Part shown: one piece after another, positions 46,031-59,500 of the stretch
Layout: every line of letters begins with the position of its first letter
Position numbering within the stretch: the first letter of the stretch is position 1
Origin: Astrocystis sublimbata
Lineage: Eukaryota > Ascomycota > Sordariomycetes > Xylariales > Xylariaceae
DNA length: 64,000 bases
Direction: 5' to 3'
Assembly (NCBI GenBank): GCA_022453515.1
Contig: JAJNNY010000021.1
Location: forward strand, 310,001 to 374,000
Notes under the pieces: generated by a model
Told to the model about the DNA's origin: nothing
The model's input: the letters and a program-made list of their open reading frames with translations, nothing else
Databases searched by the model: none
Program-made: the position numbers and the translations under genes

Positions 46031-47828
46031 ATGATGAAGATGGACGCAGGTGGAAATGTCAGGGTCGTCGTGCGAGTGCGGGCCTTTCTGCCCCGAGGTA
46101 CGTTGCGATATTGGACGAGTCGCGAACGGGGGGCCTGATGACAACAACTAACACACTCTACGAACCTCAGAAATCCAACGGGGAGCAGAATGTCTGATCA
46201 GCATGGACTCCATCACCCAGATGACGACGCTGCACATCCCGAACGACGACGATCCCGCAAACAGCAAAGCGAAGAGTCGCAAGGCAATCGAGGAGAAGAG
46301 CTTCACGTTCGACAACTCATTCTGGAGTCATGACATGAAAGATCGGCACTATGCGCACCAGGAGGACGTTTACAATAGCCTGGGCGAAGACTTCCTTGAC
46401 CATAACTTCGAAGGCTACCACACCTGCATATTCGCCTACGGACAAACAGGCTCGGGCAAGTCGTACACCATGATGGGCACGCAGGAACAGCCGGGTCTGA
46501 TCCCACGAACATGCGAGGATCTCTTCCAGCGCATCGAAGCTGCCCACGACGAGACGCCCAACATCTCCTACCACGTGCGAGTGTCCTACTTCGAAGTATA
46601 CAATGAGCACGTGCGTGACCTTCTGGTGCCTGTCGTGCCAAACCAGCCACCATACTACCTCAAGATCCGCGAGTCGCCCGTAGAAGGGCCTTACGTCAAA
46701 GATTTGACCGAGGTACCTGTCCGGAACTTTAGGGAGATACTGAGATACATGAAAGCGGGAGATGCGAGCCGCACCACAGCAAGCACCAAGATGAACGATA
46801 CCAGTAGTCGAAGTCACGCGGTTTTTACCATCATGTTGAAGCAGATCCACCACGATATGGAGACGGACGAGACCACGGAGCGGAGCTCACGCATACGCCT
46901 AGTTGATCTCGCAGGTAGCGAGAGGGCCAAGTCTACAGAGGCAACAGGAGCCCGCTTACGCGAGGGCAGCAACATCAATAAATCGCTGACAACACTCGGA
47001 CGTGTGATTGCAGCGTTAGCAGATCCCAAGGCGGGCCGGCCTGGGAAACGAACCAGGGACGTCGTACCATACCGAGACTCTATATTGACTTGGCTGCTCA
47101 AGGACTCGCTTGGCGGCAACAGCAAGACTGCAATGATCGCATGCATCGCCCCATCCGACTATGAGGAGACCTTATCCACCCTGCGCTATGCGGACCAAGC
47201 GAAGAGGATCCGCACACGTGCAGTGGTGAACCAGGACCACATCAGCACGGCGGAGAGAGATGCACAGATCTCTGCCATGTCCGAGGAGATCCGCCTGCTG
47301 CAACTTTCTGTGTCGGACTCGAGACAGCGGGAGAAGAACGCCCGCGAAAGCGAGGAACGACTGGAAGAATACCAGAACCGAGTCATCGCCATGCAGCGTA
47401 TGATGGAAGAGCGCAGTCTCGTGGCCGAAGGCAAGATTCGTAGTCTACAGACCGAGAATGAGGCGCTGCGCCTCCATCTCAAGCTCGCACTCGACAGCCT
47501 GAAGAACCCGATCCCCGAAGTCAAGGTGCAGCCTCAATCCTCGGAACTTGAGGCCCTCGATGATCTGGAAGCCGGCAACGAGGGGAAGACAGCCGAGAGA
47601 GACGCCGCCGGGGGTAAAGGCGGGCGAGACAGCCCTGTTGACGAGGCATACTATGACGACGAGGGCGAAGAGGACGGGTACGAGTCTGAGATCTACGAAG
47701 AGAAGGCGAACGATATGCAGGACTATATGCATGCTCTGCTCAAAGACCTGTCTCTGTTCAGACGCAAGATTGGTGATGACAAAGACCGGTTTCTGGACGA
47801 GAGTCAGCGGCAAGCAGTTGGAGTTTAG
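46031..47828 (+). CDS. Short kinesin-3-type motor protein
   Basis: Microtubule plus-end motor. Exons 46031-46097 and 46171-47828 give 574 residues. The first exon (MMKMDAGGNVRVVVRVRAF) is needed to complete the first strand of the motor fold. The ATP P-loop is AYGQTGSGKSYTMMG (residues about 111-125), switch I is NDTSSRSHAVF, switch II is VDLAGSERAKST, and the neck region follows LSTLRYADQAKRIR. A coiled-coil segment rich in Glu, Arg and Gln then leads to an acidic tail (YYDDEGEEDGYESE). No FHA, PH or cargo region follows: the stop is at 47826-47828. This short plan resembles the fungal NcKin3-type kinesin-3 subgroup, linked to mitochondrial transport. Confidence 0.9.
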
Positions 47829-47973
47829 GGCAGCCTGTGATACCCCCCTGCTGGCCAGCCCGATTGCATGCTGGAACGAGATAAGCGAATGGCATGTGGG
47901 TTTCCTGTATTTGGCAAGCCTCGGAGTTTGGAGTAAGAAGTAGCTTTTAGGTATGGACACTTGAGATGAATGG

Positions 47974-49409
47974 CTAGGGCATGATTTCGTTTGTACGAAT
48001 GGATCTTCTCGCTAGGAGCGATGGGATCAAGACACCTAGTTAGAATGAGAATACACTTACGTCTTTGATTTTCGCATATGTCCCATCGTCTGTTACCTAC
48101 GAGTATGTCTATGCTGTTACCATTGCCAGGATATGAAATCATGACGACTTCGATAAGCTCACATTTCGGACGAATGAGCAGAGCGTATACAGAGGTCCAC
48201 TGAATTCCATATCATACCTGTGATCATGCGCCCACGTTAGAATAGTGTGGGCATGGATTCCCAATTTGGGGATATCAGGGAGAGGGTTAATTAGTCACAA
48301 GGTGTAGCAGGGTGAGCACATACCAATAGTTCACAGCAACACATATGCCGTCTTTGGAACACGACTGCGAGACTTTATGGTACCTTTCAACCGGTTACAA
48401 GTGCGTCCAGATAGTCCGATATTGATCACTCACCACATGGCTGGAAGATAGAGCATGTCTCCAGGTTCCAGTGTTACGCGCATCGGCTCGGCCAGGTGTG
48501 AGTACGACGTCGCATTCAGCTCGGGAGCTTCAGGATCCCAAGTTGCAAAGGGTATTTTTGGTGACTGTTCACCGTTCCCGTCTGCTGCTTCGTCCATGCG
48601 TAGAACAAGTTCGTCCCTTTCTCCCTGGCTGCCTCCACTCTGACTGCGAACATACGTAGCGGGCTCAAGAACTTGCTCGTTCACGCATGGTTGGAACATC
48701 GGTGGTAAGAGAACAAAATGCTTGCGCCCCGCTATCTGTACATATATGTTCTCATAGTTGTCTCGGTGCAACGCTGTCACTGAGCGCGAGTTACCAATCC
48801 ACATGTTGATGGCATCGGGGGTTTTCTCCAGTGCGATGCGTGCGAATGCGATACTCTTCTCCACCTGGGAGAAGAGCATCATATACTCGTGACGCAAGTT
48901 GTCATTCTCTGGCCTTGCTATCAGTATGGCTTACAAGAGGCGTCAGGTATGAGCAGGTCACTGCGCACGAGCACGGCCATGTGGAACTTACGCGTCTGCG
49001 CGTAACGCACCTCACCCCCCTTTCCTGTCTGTCGCTCACTGTTGGATGAGCTCGTCTGTTCCTGTCGCATCACATAGTCTAGGAAATCGCCGAAATCTTG
49101 GTCCTCCTCGTGTGGCTTGGCGAATACGATGCGCCCCTCATCATCTGGCGTGGGAGCGTCTGCGTTGCCGAAGGGAGTGACGGCAACATTGACCTTATTC
49201 CCAGCAAGTGTCGAACGAAGGTAGGCAGCATTCCAAGTTCGCGTGGCAGTCCAGTCAGCCGCGCCTCCTCGCAGGACGAACGGCGTATTCCGAGAAACGT
49301 AACGCATAAACTCCAACGGGCTGGGTTCCTCCTGAAGCTCTTCTATGTGCGACGAGTTGAGCTCATTATAGGTGGAGAGGAGCTCCACGAGGGGATTTTG
49401 ATTGTCCAT
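47974..49409 (-). CDS. JmjC-domain hydroxylase, JMJD7-like
   Basis: Fe(II)/2-oxoglutarate oxygenase. The human relative JMJD7 hydroxylates lysine in translation-factor GTPases. Exons: 49409-48992, 48917-48434, 48383-48324, then a less certain 48218-48061 and 48011-47974 (385 residues if correct). The N-terminal FVLRGGAADW and the cupin core are clear. Iron ligands are HRD in ALHRDNYENIYVQIAG and the later His in MWYHKVSQ, followed by CVAVNYWYDMEF. After YDMEFSGPLY the reading frame is doubtful: a neighbouring frame gives SFVRNV then a stop near 48139, closer to what I expect of relatives. The real end may therefore lie at about 48139. It is tail-to-tail with the kinesin gene. Confidence 0.85.
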
Positions 49410-52400
49410 CTTCGATGGTAAGTAAGGCAGGCTCAAATTAATGAACACTCCCCACTGCTCCGAGCGATTGGGATCAGGACCAACTTGCGAGTCAGCTTGG
49501 CTTGATGTTCTCTGTGCGGTACCGTTCCCAGATGGGGAATCTGCTGGGGCACGGGGGGTCGATGTTCGCCGATGACCGCTGTACTACTATGTAAGACATG
49601 TACTAGGTTGGCATCTGAACATGAGAACCATGAACTCCGCCTACAAAAACCTGCGAAGCAGCAGATGCTATGTGCAGAATCAGATGCTTGGTCACACAAG
49701 TCTGATCTACACCTTCGTTATTTCATAGCAATAATCACAGCTCCCACAAGGCTGTCAGTCTGCCCACGCTGCCTGCCGAACAGCTGGAATGATCGTCGGT
49801 CAGGGCCTGCGCCTATTCCCCGAAGGTACCTATAATCTGGTAGAGCCTGAGGTCAATCAGTGGGAGAGCTACCTATAACCCTGTCAATGCGGACGTGACA
49901 CAGCCAATGGAAACCAACGCGCTGGGGACCGGTGCTTTAAAGTGAGCTGATCCAGCAACGATATCGACACTGTTGGTGAAGCCGACCTTACAAAAGCGAG
50001 ACGGCTAGAAGTTCAGTGGTCTGATTAGACACCGAAACGGCCTCTTTGTTGATGGAATGCCATCCAGGGGGTTGCAGGACAGGAACACGTATAATTTGCT
50101 CGTATAACTTGCTCACCGTAGTCCGTGATTGTTATTTCTACCGCTGCGCCCTCGACTCGTGCTCTCCTTCACTTACCACCACCGCTATCGCCATCCTCGA
50201 CTTCGCTCTTTTTTTTGTCTCGCTTTCTTACTAAGATGCGTTCACATCAGCCGTTGCGTAATGATTGTCTCACACGCGTGCTGCCGCTGCGGTCTATTGG
50301 AAGATCCCAGTCCACTAGCGATACAACATAGGCGTCCTGCAAGGGCACATGTTTATCGCCCAAGGTTAGCACGCGAGTCAAGAGGGTGCTGCAGAGACAC
50401 AGCAGCGATGCAACAGCTCGAGGTCTAGGGCCAAGCAGGCATGGCTCATCACGGAGGCAGAGAGGGACGGAGAAATCGATAGTTGGATTGACGTTCGGCA
50501 CATATACCCTTGCGTTGCACGACGACAGTGGCTCGAGTGGGTGTGTGCAGGAACGGGCGCTTGTTGCGAAATACAGAAGCGCAGCGACAGCTACGACAAC
50601 GGGACTATAGCTGGCAATGCATATTTGGCATAAACCACGGCGGGCGCCTACAGGAACAGGATTATGGTGCGCCAAAAACTGCCTGTATGGGTAAGTAGGT
50701 GCTAAGGGCGACGTGCTTCGGACGAAGCACTGATGATGCCCGTCCCTCTTCTCGCCATCCACTCACTTCTCACTCTTTCAAGTTGCCACCAGTGGACGCG
50801 GAGCAGCACACAAAGTGGAAGCACCACATGGCGGAAGCAGAGTTGGGCGTTGGATAGGAGTGAGAGGTGGCCGGGGATGGTGGACTGCTGTTTTGGGAAG
50901 TTTGTTCCCTGGGACCAATGGATCGAGATTCGACACGGTCCCACTTCGACGGATACCTGCACCAACTCGACCAACCAACCAGTCGCTAGGTACGCTGCCA
51001 AGGACGTGTTATTGAGGTAGGCGGATCTGGGCGGAGAGTGGGACAGAGTGTTTGCTAACGTCGAGTGGTGGGGGGCGCCAGGTGGCTTTCCTGGTGATGG
51101 TGGCTCGCACACCTCAGTAGGTTCTGCCTACCTGGGTCTCTTCTGGGTCAAGAGTCTTGGTGCAGATCAGGGCACGGCATACAAGGGGGTTCCCGGCAAG
51201 ACGGAGGGCTAAGAACTCTGTGCCAGCACTGCCAGCTTTTTGCCAGCTGCCACTGCTCGCCATCTTGGCCGTTCAGGAGTGTCCGCCAGATGTCCCCGCT
51301 CCAACCCCCCACCTTCAGAGTGACGGAACATGCGGCAGGGAGGGCCCGACCGAGACAATGCATTGTAAACGGGACCCACGCGCGTGTGGGCGTCGCCCGT
51401 GGGTTCTGCATGGGCTCGCGTGGGTCCCCGTCTCTCTGCTCCTCATTGCTGGCTGACCCACGACTTACACATTCGCACACCCAGGTTTTGCTAAGGTCTC
51501 GAGGGTCTGTCGAAGTCTCTACTGCCCAGCTTCTGCAGTTTCTGTACCAGCATCCTGCCCTGCCTAGCCCTGCCAGAACTCCTGTCTATCCTCGAGGGTT
51601 TGGGCTGCTCTCAGGGTTGCTCTCAGGGTTGCATGCGCCCTCTGAATCAATCTCATCTCCATCCCACCCCGATCCCGATCGCTCCCAGCTCTGTCCCAAT
51701 CAATTGGAGCCTCGATATTACAAACAGGACGCCCTGTGGCGACGCCCCCCGTCTCACCAGCCCACGGCTTACTCTTCTTGTTCGCTTCCGGGCCTTTCCT
51801 CCATCTTCACCCATCAGCCCCTCCGCCAGCTGAAAAAGAAGCAAACCGCCCAAATTTGCCCACCATCGCCGTGCGCTAGGCCGCCGTCCCTCGCCTTTCT
51901 TTTTCGGCTTCACCGGGCTAATATCGCACACTGCGCTCCACTCCCGCATCCACAGTACCTCGTGTCCCGGCCCATTTTCTACCTAGCACCTTAGTACTGC
52001 TACCCTACCACGCCTCTTGCCCACCGGCGCACACCAGTCGCCCGCCAGCAACCTGCCTCGCCTGCTGCTGTGCATGTAGGATCATCGTCTGTCTGCTAAG
52101 GTTCTGACTTTGCCTACTGTAGCTACCTACTGACACACGGACCACGGACCACGGCTCTCGTCGAAATACCTATCTACTACCTACAGTAGCGCCGCGGATC
52201 GCATCGCCAAAGCAAGCATCCAAGCACCAGACCAGCAGACAGAAGCAATCAACACGCAGCGCTACTGTACGCCAGTACCGTCTCCGTCCGTTTCCACTGG
52301 CCCGTCGCGCCAAACGTCGGCCAACGTCCGCAAGCCTGTCGAAGCCTGTCATCGAGTAACGTCGGCGTCGCTCTAGACCCAGCTCATTGGCCCCGTTCGC

Positions 52401-53037
52401 TAGCCCGCACCCTCGACACCTCGATTGAGATGCCATCTTGTGCCATCAGTGCCCTAGTGTTCCACGCATGCCACCTCTTAGTCCTGTCTTAGCCACTTCG
52501 AGCAACCACTCTGCTAGCCCGCCTCGATCTTCTTACTATCCTGTTTCTGCGCCTGGGGACCCCCTGCACCCACGTAACGACCTTCCACAGATTGGATCAA
52601 TGCCTTTGTGAACGAACACCTGCCGCCTGCGAGTGTACCTGCTGGTCCTGCTGTACCGTCTGGACTGACTGTCTTCCATCTTGACCATTTTGTGTGTCAT
52701 TTTTTCCGGCCTTGGTCCCGATCCGACGGCCTCTCTACAGCCAGCCAGCGCCTTCGGCTACCGTACCCCATCCTGTCCACCACCGCGAACGTACTGCCGC
52801 ACCATGTCCACCTGAATGGCTTACCGGCTGCCTTCACCGTTCTCTCGACATTGCCTTCAACTTCGCTCCGTCCCGCCCATGGTTCCGTCACGACCTAATC
52901 TTCTACCATATTGCGAATGCACACTATGCACGATTCGAGTTTCCATGTGAAGGCTGCCTGCCTCTGTCCAATTCCCAACTTTGATAACTCCACAGTCAAA
53001 TCCTGCATCTACGTCTCCGGATACGTACGTTGAAAGG
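49410..53037. other. Long upstream region of SCAP, pyrimidine-rich
   Basis: About 3.6 kb without a supported gene. From about 51.2 kb on, the plus strand is rich in C and T with many short upstream ATG frames, the usual look of a long fungal promoter and 5' leader. The 234-codon open frame at 51290-51994 is Pro/Ser/Leu-rich low complexity and not accepted. Near 51.6 kb a unit CTCAGGGTTG is repeated twice, and GGACCACGGACCACGG occurs near 52.14 kb. Confidence 0.45.
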
Positions 53038-56000
53038 ATGATTTGGTATCTCCTCTATCCGTTTCGAGGGTATGTTGTGAATCCTGCTCTGGATATCTCG
53101 GTGAAGTTGACGTTGACCTTTTGCCTACATGAAGAACCACCGAAGCTCCCGTCTTAGATCCGACCCATCCACTGCGCAGTGGCTTCACACGATATGGCAG
53201 ATACGCCGCCAGCCATGTCTTGAGCACCTTGCTATTATCCGTTGCTGTCGCCACTATCCTCATATATCCTTTTCCGTTTCTATATACTACCGATTTTACC
53301 CATGGTGCATCGATTCTGCCCCATCATGTCTGGACCGATGCCCATGTTCTCGACGAAAGGGCCACGTGTGAACCCGATGTTATTATGCGATCGATTTGGG
53401 TCCACGGGAGCTATTTCCAGGCCCTCGACAAAGATCTTCTTTTGGGAGCCCTCGAGTTGCAGGATGAGCTCTTAGGTCCAACCATCGACTTCAGCCCCCG
53501 TCAGGGGCCTGGAAACCTTGATCTGCCCACCGAGGCAACCCCCTATCTCACGCCGAAACAGCGCGATTCGCTGCATGTTGTCAACGGCCTAACGAATCAG
53601 TCTTGGTTTTTCCACTCGCCTCTACAATATTGGTCATGCTCGTCTGACCTTATCGATCGAGACCACGATCTACTTGCAACTGTGAATGAAAGGAAGACTC
53701 AGCCGACATCTGTCAACGTCACTTTACGACATTCGATTGTCTTTAGTGGCAAGCGTTTCGAGGACCGTCATTTAGTAGCCGCCGATGCCTTGGTGATCAC
53801 TCTCATTCACCGTCGAGACTCTCCTGTCGGTCATCTCTGGCAGGAAAAAGTGCAAGCCCTTGCCGATAGCACAGACAAGTGGAGAGTTATTACACCACAG
53901 GATGGAAGACTAAGCCAACTTTATGAATTCCAGTTCCGGCTATTGTCCAAAGTGGATGCCATCCTATTAGGTTGTGCCTATTCGCTTGTTCTTCTCTATT
54001 TTCTTTTCAGCTTGTCTAAGTTGCGAGCTGTTAAGTCTAAAGTAGGGTTGATGGTTACTGTCGTGGTGCAGCTTGCTCTCGCTATCATATCCAGTTTCAC
54101 TATTTGCGCCATTTTCAAGATCGATCTCTCAAGAATCCCACAATTCGGCTATCCTGTGGTCATATTCTCCATGAGCCTAGAAAACATTTTCCGCCTCATC
54201 AACGCAGTTATACTCACCCCTTCCGAGGATTGTACGAGCAATAGGATCGGCCATGCATTTGGCCAAACAGCCCCTATTGCGCTGGCTAGCGTTGCTCAAA
54301 ATCTCCTAATCCTGTACGGCTTATCGCGAGTAGTGTCGGATGGCGTGTCGGCTTTTTGCACTTTCGCGGCCATTGCGATCGTCTTCGATTTCTTCTATCT
54401 GTCGACATTTTTCTTGACGGTACTTAGTGTTGACGTCCGACGAACTGAGCTCAGCGATGCTCTAGCCAAAGCCTCTATTCGTACTCATCGACCTTCGGAT
54501 GAGACCCCTCCACGTCAGCCATGGCTTGATACTGTGCTTCAAGGGAAAATAGCCTTGTCGACACGAGTGGCCGGTACCGTGGTTATGATAGGCTTCGTCC
54601 TCATTGCGCAGTGGCATTTCTTCGAGAACGAAAGCGTAGCCAGGACTCTACGCCGACTAGTTCGAATGTCAGGCAAAAATCACGATGAACATCCATCTCG
54701 ATCGTCACTTCTTGTCGAGGTCCACCAAGCGAGGAGTCCAACATCATGGCTTCAGCTTCAAGATCACGAGACTGCCCGCGAAGTCATCAATATCATTAAA
54801 CCTGCTGCTTACAGTTATACCGCTAAAGTCTTCGACCCGTATATTTTCGTGCTTAAGGGATCTGATCGAATGTTATCAGCCCATGAGCCTTTGCTTTCGC
54901 CCGCTATCTACGATTTTGCAAGACATCAAATGACACCGTTTCTGGTCACGATATTAGTCGCTGCCGCTCTTGTACGGCTTCTTATGAATTTCCTCCTATG
55001 GGATCAATCAACAGACAACGAAGACGCTAGATCATCTCAGCCCTCCCTGCTCAGTATCAAAACCCTGCATGGAGGCCATCACCTCGACGTTGCTTTATTA
55101 ACAGCATCGTCCTCTGGTCATCTCGTATCCGTGGGCCTTGATCGAGTTGTCCGGGTATGGAATATCAAAGAAGGTGGTTATAACTATGTTCTTGGTGAAC
55201 AGAAGAACTCCCCTCGGATACCATTCCCCATCTTGGCTATATGCATTGAAGATGAATTCCATTGGCTCGCTCTATTGACTGTTGACCGTGTCTTATTATG
55301 GAATTTGGTCGACCATTGTTGGGGACCGTTAATAAAGGTAGAGCCTTACCGACATAAACCTGAGGTTTTCTTTTTTGGCAACGACGACTGCTCCAACATT
55401 CCGCCCCTGATTATGGTCCGCCGTGATGGCATCGTCACGGAACTTCGACCGGAATTTGGAGAAGCCAGCAGTTATGCAATCCCAGAAGACAGCGTCGTTA
55501 CTTCTGTCGATGCTCTTGCTGAGAAGGGTTCGTATTTGCCAACTCTTTACTACGTTTACTACGTCAACATGAACTAATATAAGTATAGCTTTCCCACCAA
55601 AAATAATGACATCTACGAGAGAGGGCCAAATCCATCTCATTACCCAAGATGGTTTCGACTGGGTGTCGAGTGCCATCAACGTTGGTCCGCACCAATCGAT
55701 AAAGGAGCGGGAGTTTATCTCAATCCAAGCACTGCCCGATATCAGCTTCTTCCTGATCATACGATCTCAGACTGTAGATCTGGTAGATTCCCATACACAC
55801 AGGGCAATCTATACCTTCCGAGTTGATCCTATTCTACCCAAGAGTCTCAAGGCTTTTCACTCCCGACCCAGGAAAATGCGGTGTGGTTCGGCCGCGTTGT
55901 GGAGCTTCAGCATTGCATATACCAATGCATATACCCGAGACCTTGTGGTGCAGACATACAGTCCTCAAAACGAGGAGGAATCCCTTTGCTTTTGTGACCC

Positions 56001-56571
56001 AGATTCTCCGTCGCGAAGTACCTGTTGTCCATGGCGACGAGCTAAAGAAACTCGGCGCATTATCAAGAACCCAGGTGTCTGGCTGGCCTTGCCCTCCGGG
56101 ATCATGGTCGGCGTGAGAAAGAAAACGCCCAACAAGCATCACACGCATAGCAATAACTACTCGCAACCCGCGTCGCAATCCACTGGACTCCGGAGGCGTC
56201 ACCACCACATCCACCACCATCATAATGCCGATGCATCACAACACCCGCCACACGACGACTGGGAGGTCTGGATGTTCTCACACTTTGGTGGCAAACAAGA
56301 CACTTGGGAGACGGCGCCACTTTGTCTTGATGCCGAGGATGATGGCCACCTTTTCGTGACCAGCTTGGGACCTATGGCGAATGTCGGCAGCTCTAGTGTT
56401 GTCGTCGGACTCAGCAACGTGATAAAGGTCATCACCGTCGGCCAGGAACGCTTCGAAACTGAAGATGTCGTCGGACCTGGCAGCGGCGTACCAGCCGTGA
56501 GCAGCCGACGGCGTAAGGGGCCCTCCTCTGTCCGGACTAGACCCGCCATGCCCCCAAGGAAATGTTGCTAG
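53038..56571 (+). CDS. SREBP cleavage-activating protein (SCAP) homologue
   Basis: ER membrane chaperone that senses sterol (and so oxygen) and escorts SREBP-type transcription factors to proteolysis; in fungi it supports ergosterol synthesis, hypoxia growth and azole tolerance. Exons 53038-53069, 53135-55527 and 55589-56571 give 1135 residues. The short first exon (MIWYLLYPFRG) is typical. The first transmembrane helix is LSTLLLSVAVATILIYPF. A lumenal domain follows. The sterol-sensing five-helix block starts at DAILLGCAYSLVLLYFLFSL and includes VIFSMSLENIFRLINAV. The C-terminal half has WD40 repeats (GHLVSVGLDRVVRVWNIK). A His-rich insertion (HHHIHHHH) lies near residue 1010. The SREBP partner gene is not in the window. 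Confidence 0.92.
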
Positions 56572-59500
56572 GCAGCTGCCTCATCATTCTCTTACTTTCA
56601 AAAACAAGAAAAACACAATAAAGCGAATCACATCACCTGTATATATTTCATTTGTATTCGTGGGATGAGGACTCTATGGAGTAGAGAGCCTACGAGATAT
56701 GACGATAGCATTTATATTAGTCACTGGGCCAGCAGCTACTGATGATGGTGCGGGTCAGAACGACGTGGTCTGACAGAGGCATCTACATGGATGGTTAGGG
56801 GCTGAACAATTTACAAGGAAAGGAAAACTGGCGCTCGTGGGGTCACATATATCCAATTGAAATTCGGATTCCAGGACACATAGGGGGAAAGGGAGGGGAA
56901 ACAGATAGATGGGCAAACGATACCCATTACCATGAAAGCCCGCCGTTCACAATTTGGTGACGGATCTATCGAGTTGAGAAGTTCAATAAACTTTATCTTA
57001 ATATCATCTCGTTCGTCCAAGCGTAGTGGTTGACTGTAGTTATACCTGGAGTGTCTGATCTCGCCGATGGACGTTTATCGAACGATTTTACTGATTGATC
57101 ATCGAATGGAGGAGGCATACTTCAACCTTTCGTTGTCGCTGAGCCTCCGTATGGTTCTATCTCAAAGGACGTGCTCCCATTGGAGCCGCTACATGTACCA
57201 CGAGCATGGACTCGACAAGACAAGTACTTCATAACTAGGTGCGGAGTATCCAATACCTGTGTGTCAACCTAACGCTGGACCAGTCAAGCAATGTGCTGAG
57301 GTTGATCATCGTTACTACCTCGGTAAAACCAAGCTCTCTTTCGAAAGAGTGAGTGTACAGTAAGGAAGACTTTCAATGTAATATGGCTTGTAGACACTTA
57401 CTTAGTCTTTAGATTCCGAGCCGATTTCAGGTTCATGAAGGACACCGTATGTTTCGCAATTACGTCGGAGGTATGTGGCCTACATCTTCTTGGGGTGATT
57501 GTGGTAATCAAGTTTCTCTTGAGATGTATGTCGTCACACATGTGTTCTTATTGTTCTCTGTCCCGAGCGAATAGAGTGCGATTTGTGCTTGTAGTATAGA
57601 TGCCGATGTATTGCAGGGTTGGAGACTGGTGAACAAGAACTCATAACCGATTGTATCTCGATGGCTTTCGCGACATAATTGATCATCTGGGAAGAGTGCT
57701 CGGTCATTCAACATGATCGCTTGATACCATGAGAGAGGAAGGAAAAATGTTATATTCATGGTCTTCTCTAGACCCGTACTGCCGTATCTTTTTCGCGCTT
57801 TTGCATTCCACCATCAGTGGTGAAGTTGACCGCTCTATTTAGCTTGACAACAATATGTTCGCAGACAGAGACCCGCATTACCAATATACCGGTATCTCTG
57901 TTGGTAGTCTGGCCTGAAAGAGGTGAGCCTTGCATTTTGATTCATGCTAAACTGCATCCCCGAATGCAATTGTAGATGTAAGTAGTGTGTTTATGATCTG
58001 TATGTGACATACATGTGGTAGTAAGGCAACGTCAGATAATGCAAAGCACCCTTGATGCGCAGACTGTCAATAGAGGAGAGGTGTTATTCATCATGGCAGC
58101 TACAGGGCCATGAAATACTATCCGAAATGAATATAATGTCACTGTCGGAATGACAATACAGCGCAATCGAGCACGTAGTACCCATTGTGTCCTACGGCCA
58201 TTGCGTAGCTTGGCGACTCCGAGCTTACAAGCCAAGAGTTATCAATGGAAAATGAATATTCGCTATAAATATCTCATTGATCTCATCTATCTCCCTAACG
58301 AGTTCACTAATCCCAGCGGCAGTGTTCAATGTCTGTCGGTGGCATCAGTTCTGCCGCACGTTGCACCATCGTCCATGTCACCGTCTACACGGGTGCGACT
58401 AGCGAAGATATGCCGCCAGATCACATTTGTCTTATTCACATCTTAAAATAAAAGAGAGGAAATGAAAGCAATGGGTATGATTGACGTCTTATGTCTGATG
58501 GATCAGCAGATGGTCTTATTTTCTGTCGGCGTTGATTTACATTGTCAAAACACTCAAGACACTGGAGGATTAATCCGAGACAGCATAAGGTCGAGACATG
58601 GCATCTGGCACGTGTGTGTGAGACAGACTGCTGTCCTGGTTCGGAAAGCAAGGCCTTATTTTCGGTGAAAGTTGTGGATTCAAAGAGGCCATGTCGGCTA
58701 TAGATCTGTAGTGCTAAGTAACACGCTCGATCAGTAGCATCGGGTGCTGGCTGGGCTGGCCTCGTCACATGCGGCCATCGCTCCATTTCCCCAGCCAGAC
58801 TCTCATGAACGGCCAGCATCGCTGCCGTTCGGCTACAGTCAAATGCGACTGTCTTCCACGATGACGCATGCTGGGAGACCTCATCGATCATCAACAGACG
58901 GGCAGGCAACTGGCGGTGAAGACGTTCATCGAGCGAAAGAGAGGCCATCACACCTAGCCTAGAACTTGGGCGATGGTCGATGCACCGCGATAGCTCCTAT
59001 TTTAATGCATTCTTAGCATATACTACATAGTACTAGGTAGCTTAGCGACAGTAGTAGCGAGCTTACGCTTGGTACTCTGCGCGGGCTTCTGTACGCGCTA
59101 CCAACACTCAATAACACACTCTCTATATTGGTAAGAAATGCGCTGTTGCGAATGACTTTTCCTAGCAAGTAAATCGGGTGGTTGGGAATCGAAGGGTCCA
59201 CAAGTCATGACCTCCCTCCTACCTACCGGTTGTACTAATACTCACTACTATGACTGTATGACAAGTATCTTAATTGATTAGCCATCTGCCTATGATTGTC
59301 ATTGGAGTCCCGAGTGTGTGGTTTTGCTATGGCGGCGCGGAGCTTACACTAGACTCATGGTCCAAGCAAGTTTAATTTCCACGGCTGGTGAGTAAGTATT
59401 TATAGCAATACAGGACAAGCCTCTTTCTTTATTATGCTTAGTGTCAGGATTACGATAAGGACTCAGGTACTTCGGGGACACTTGGCGCGCCCTGTCGCGA

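Noticed and set aside
45758..46197. Overlapping 126-codon frames before the kinesin
   Set aside because: Their frames do not join the motor domain; the exon at 46031-46097 does.
51290..51994. 234-codon open frame upstream of SCAP
   Set aside because: Pro/Ser/Leu-rich low complexity caused by C/T-rich leader DNA; nothing domain-like.
58436..58951. 171-codon minus-strand frame in the gene-poor region
   Set aside because: No recognised domain and no clear intron or promoter support; possible but not supportable.
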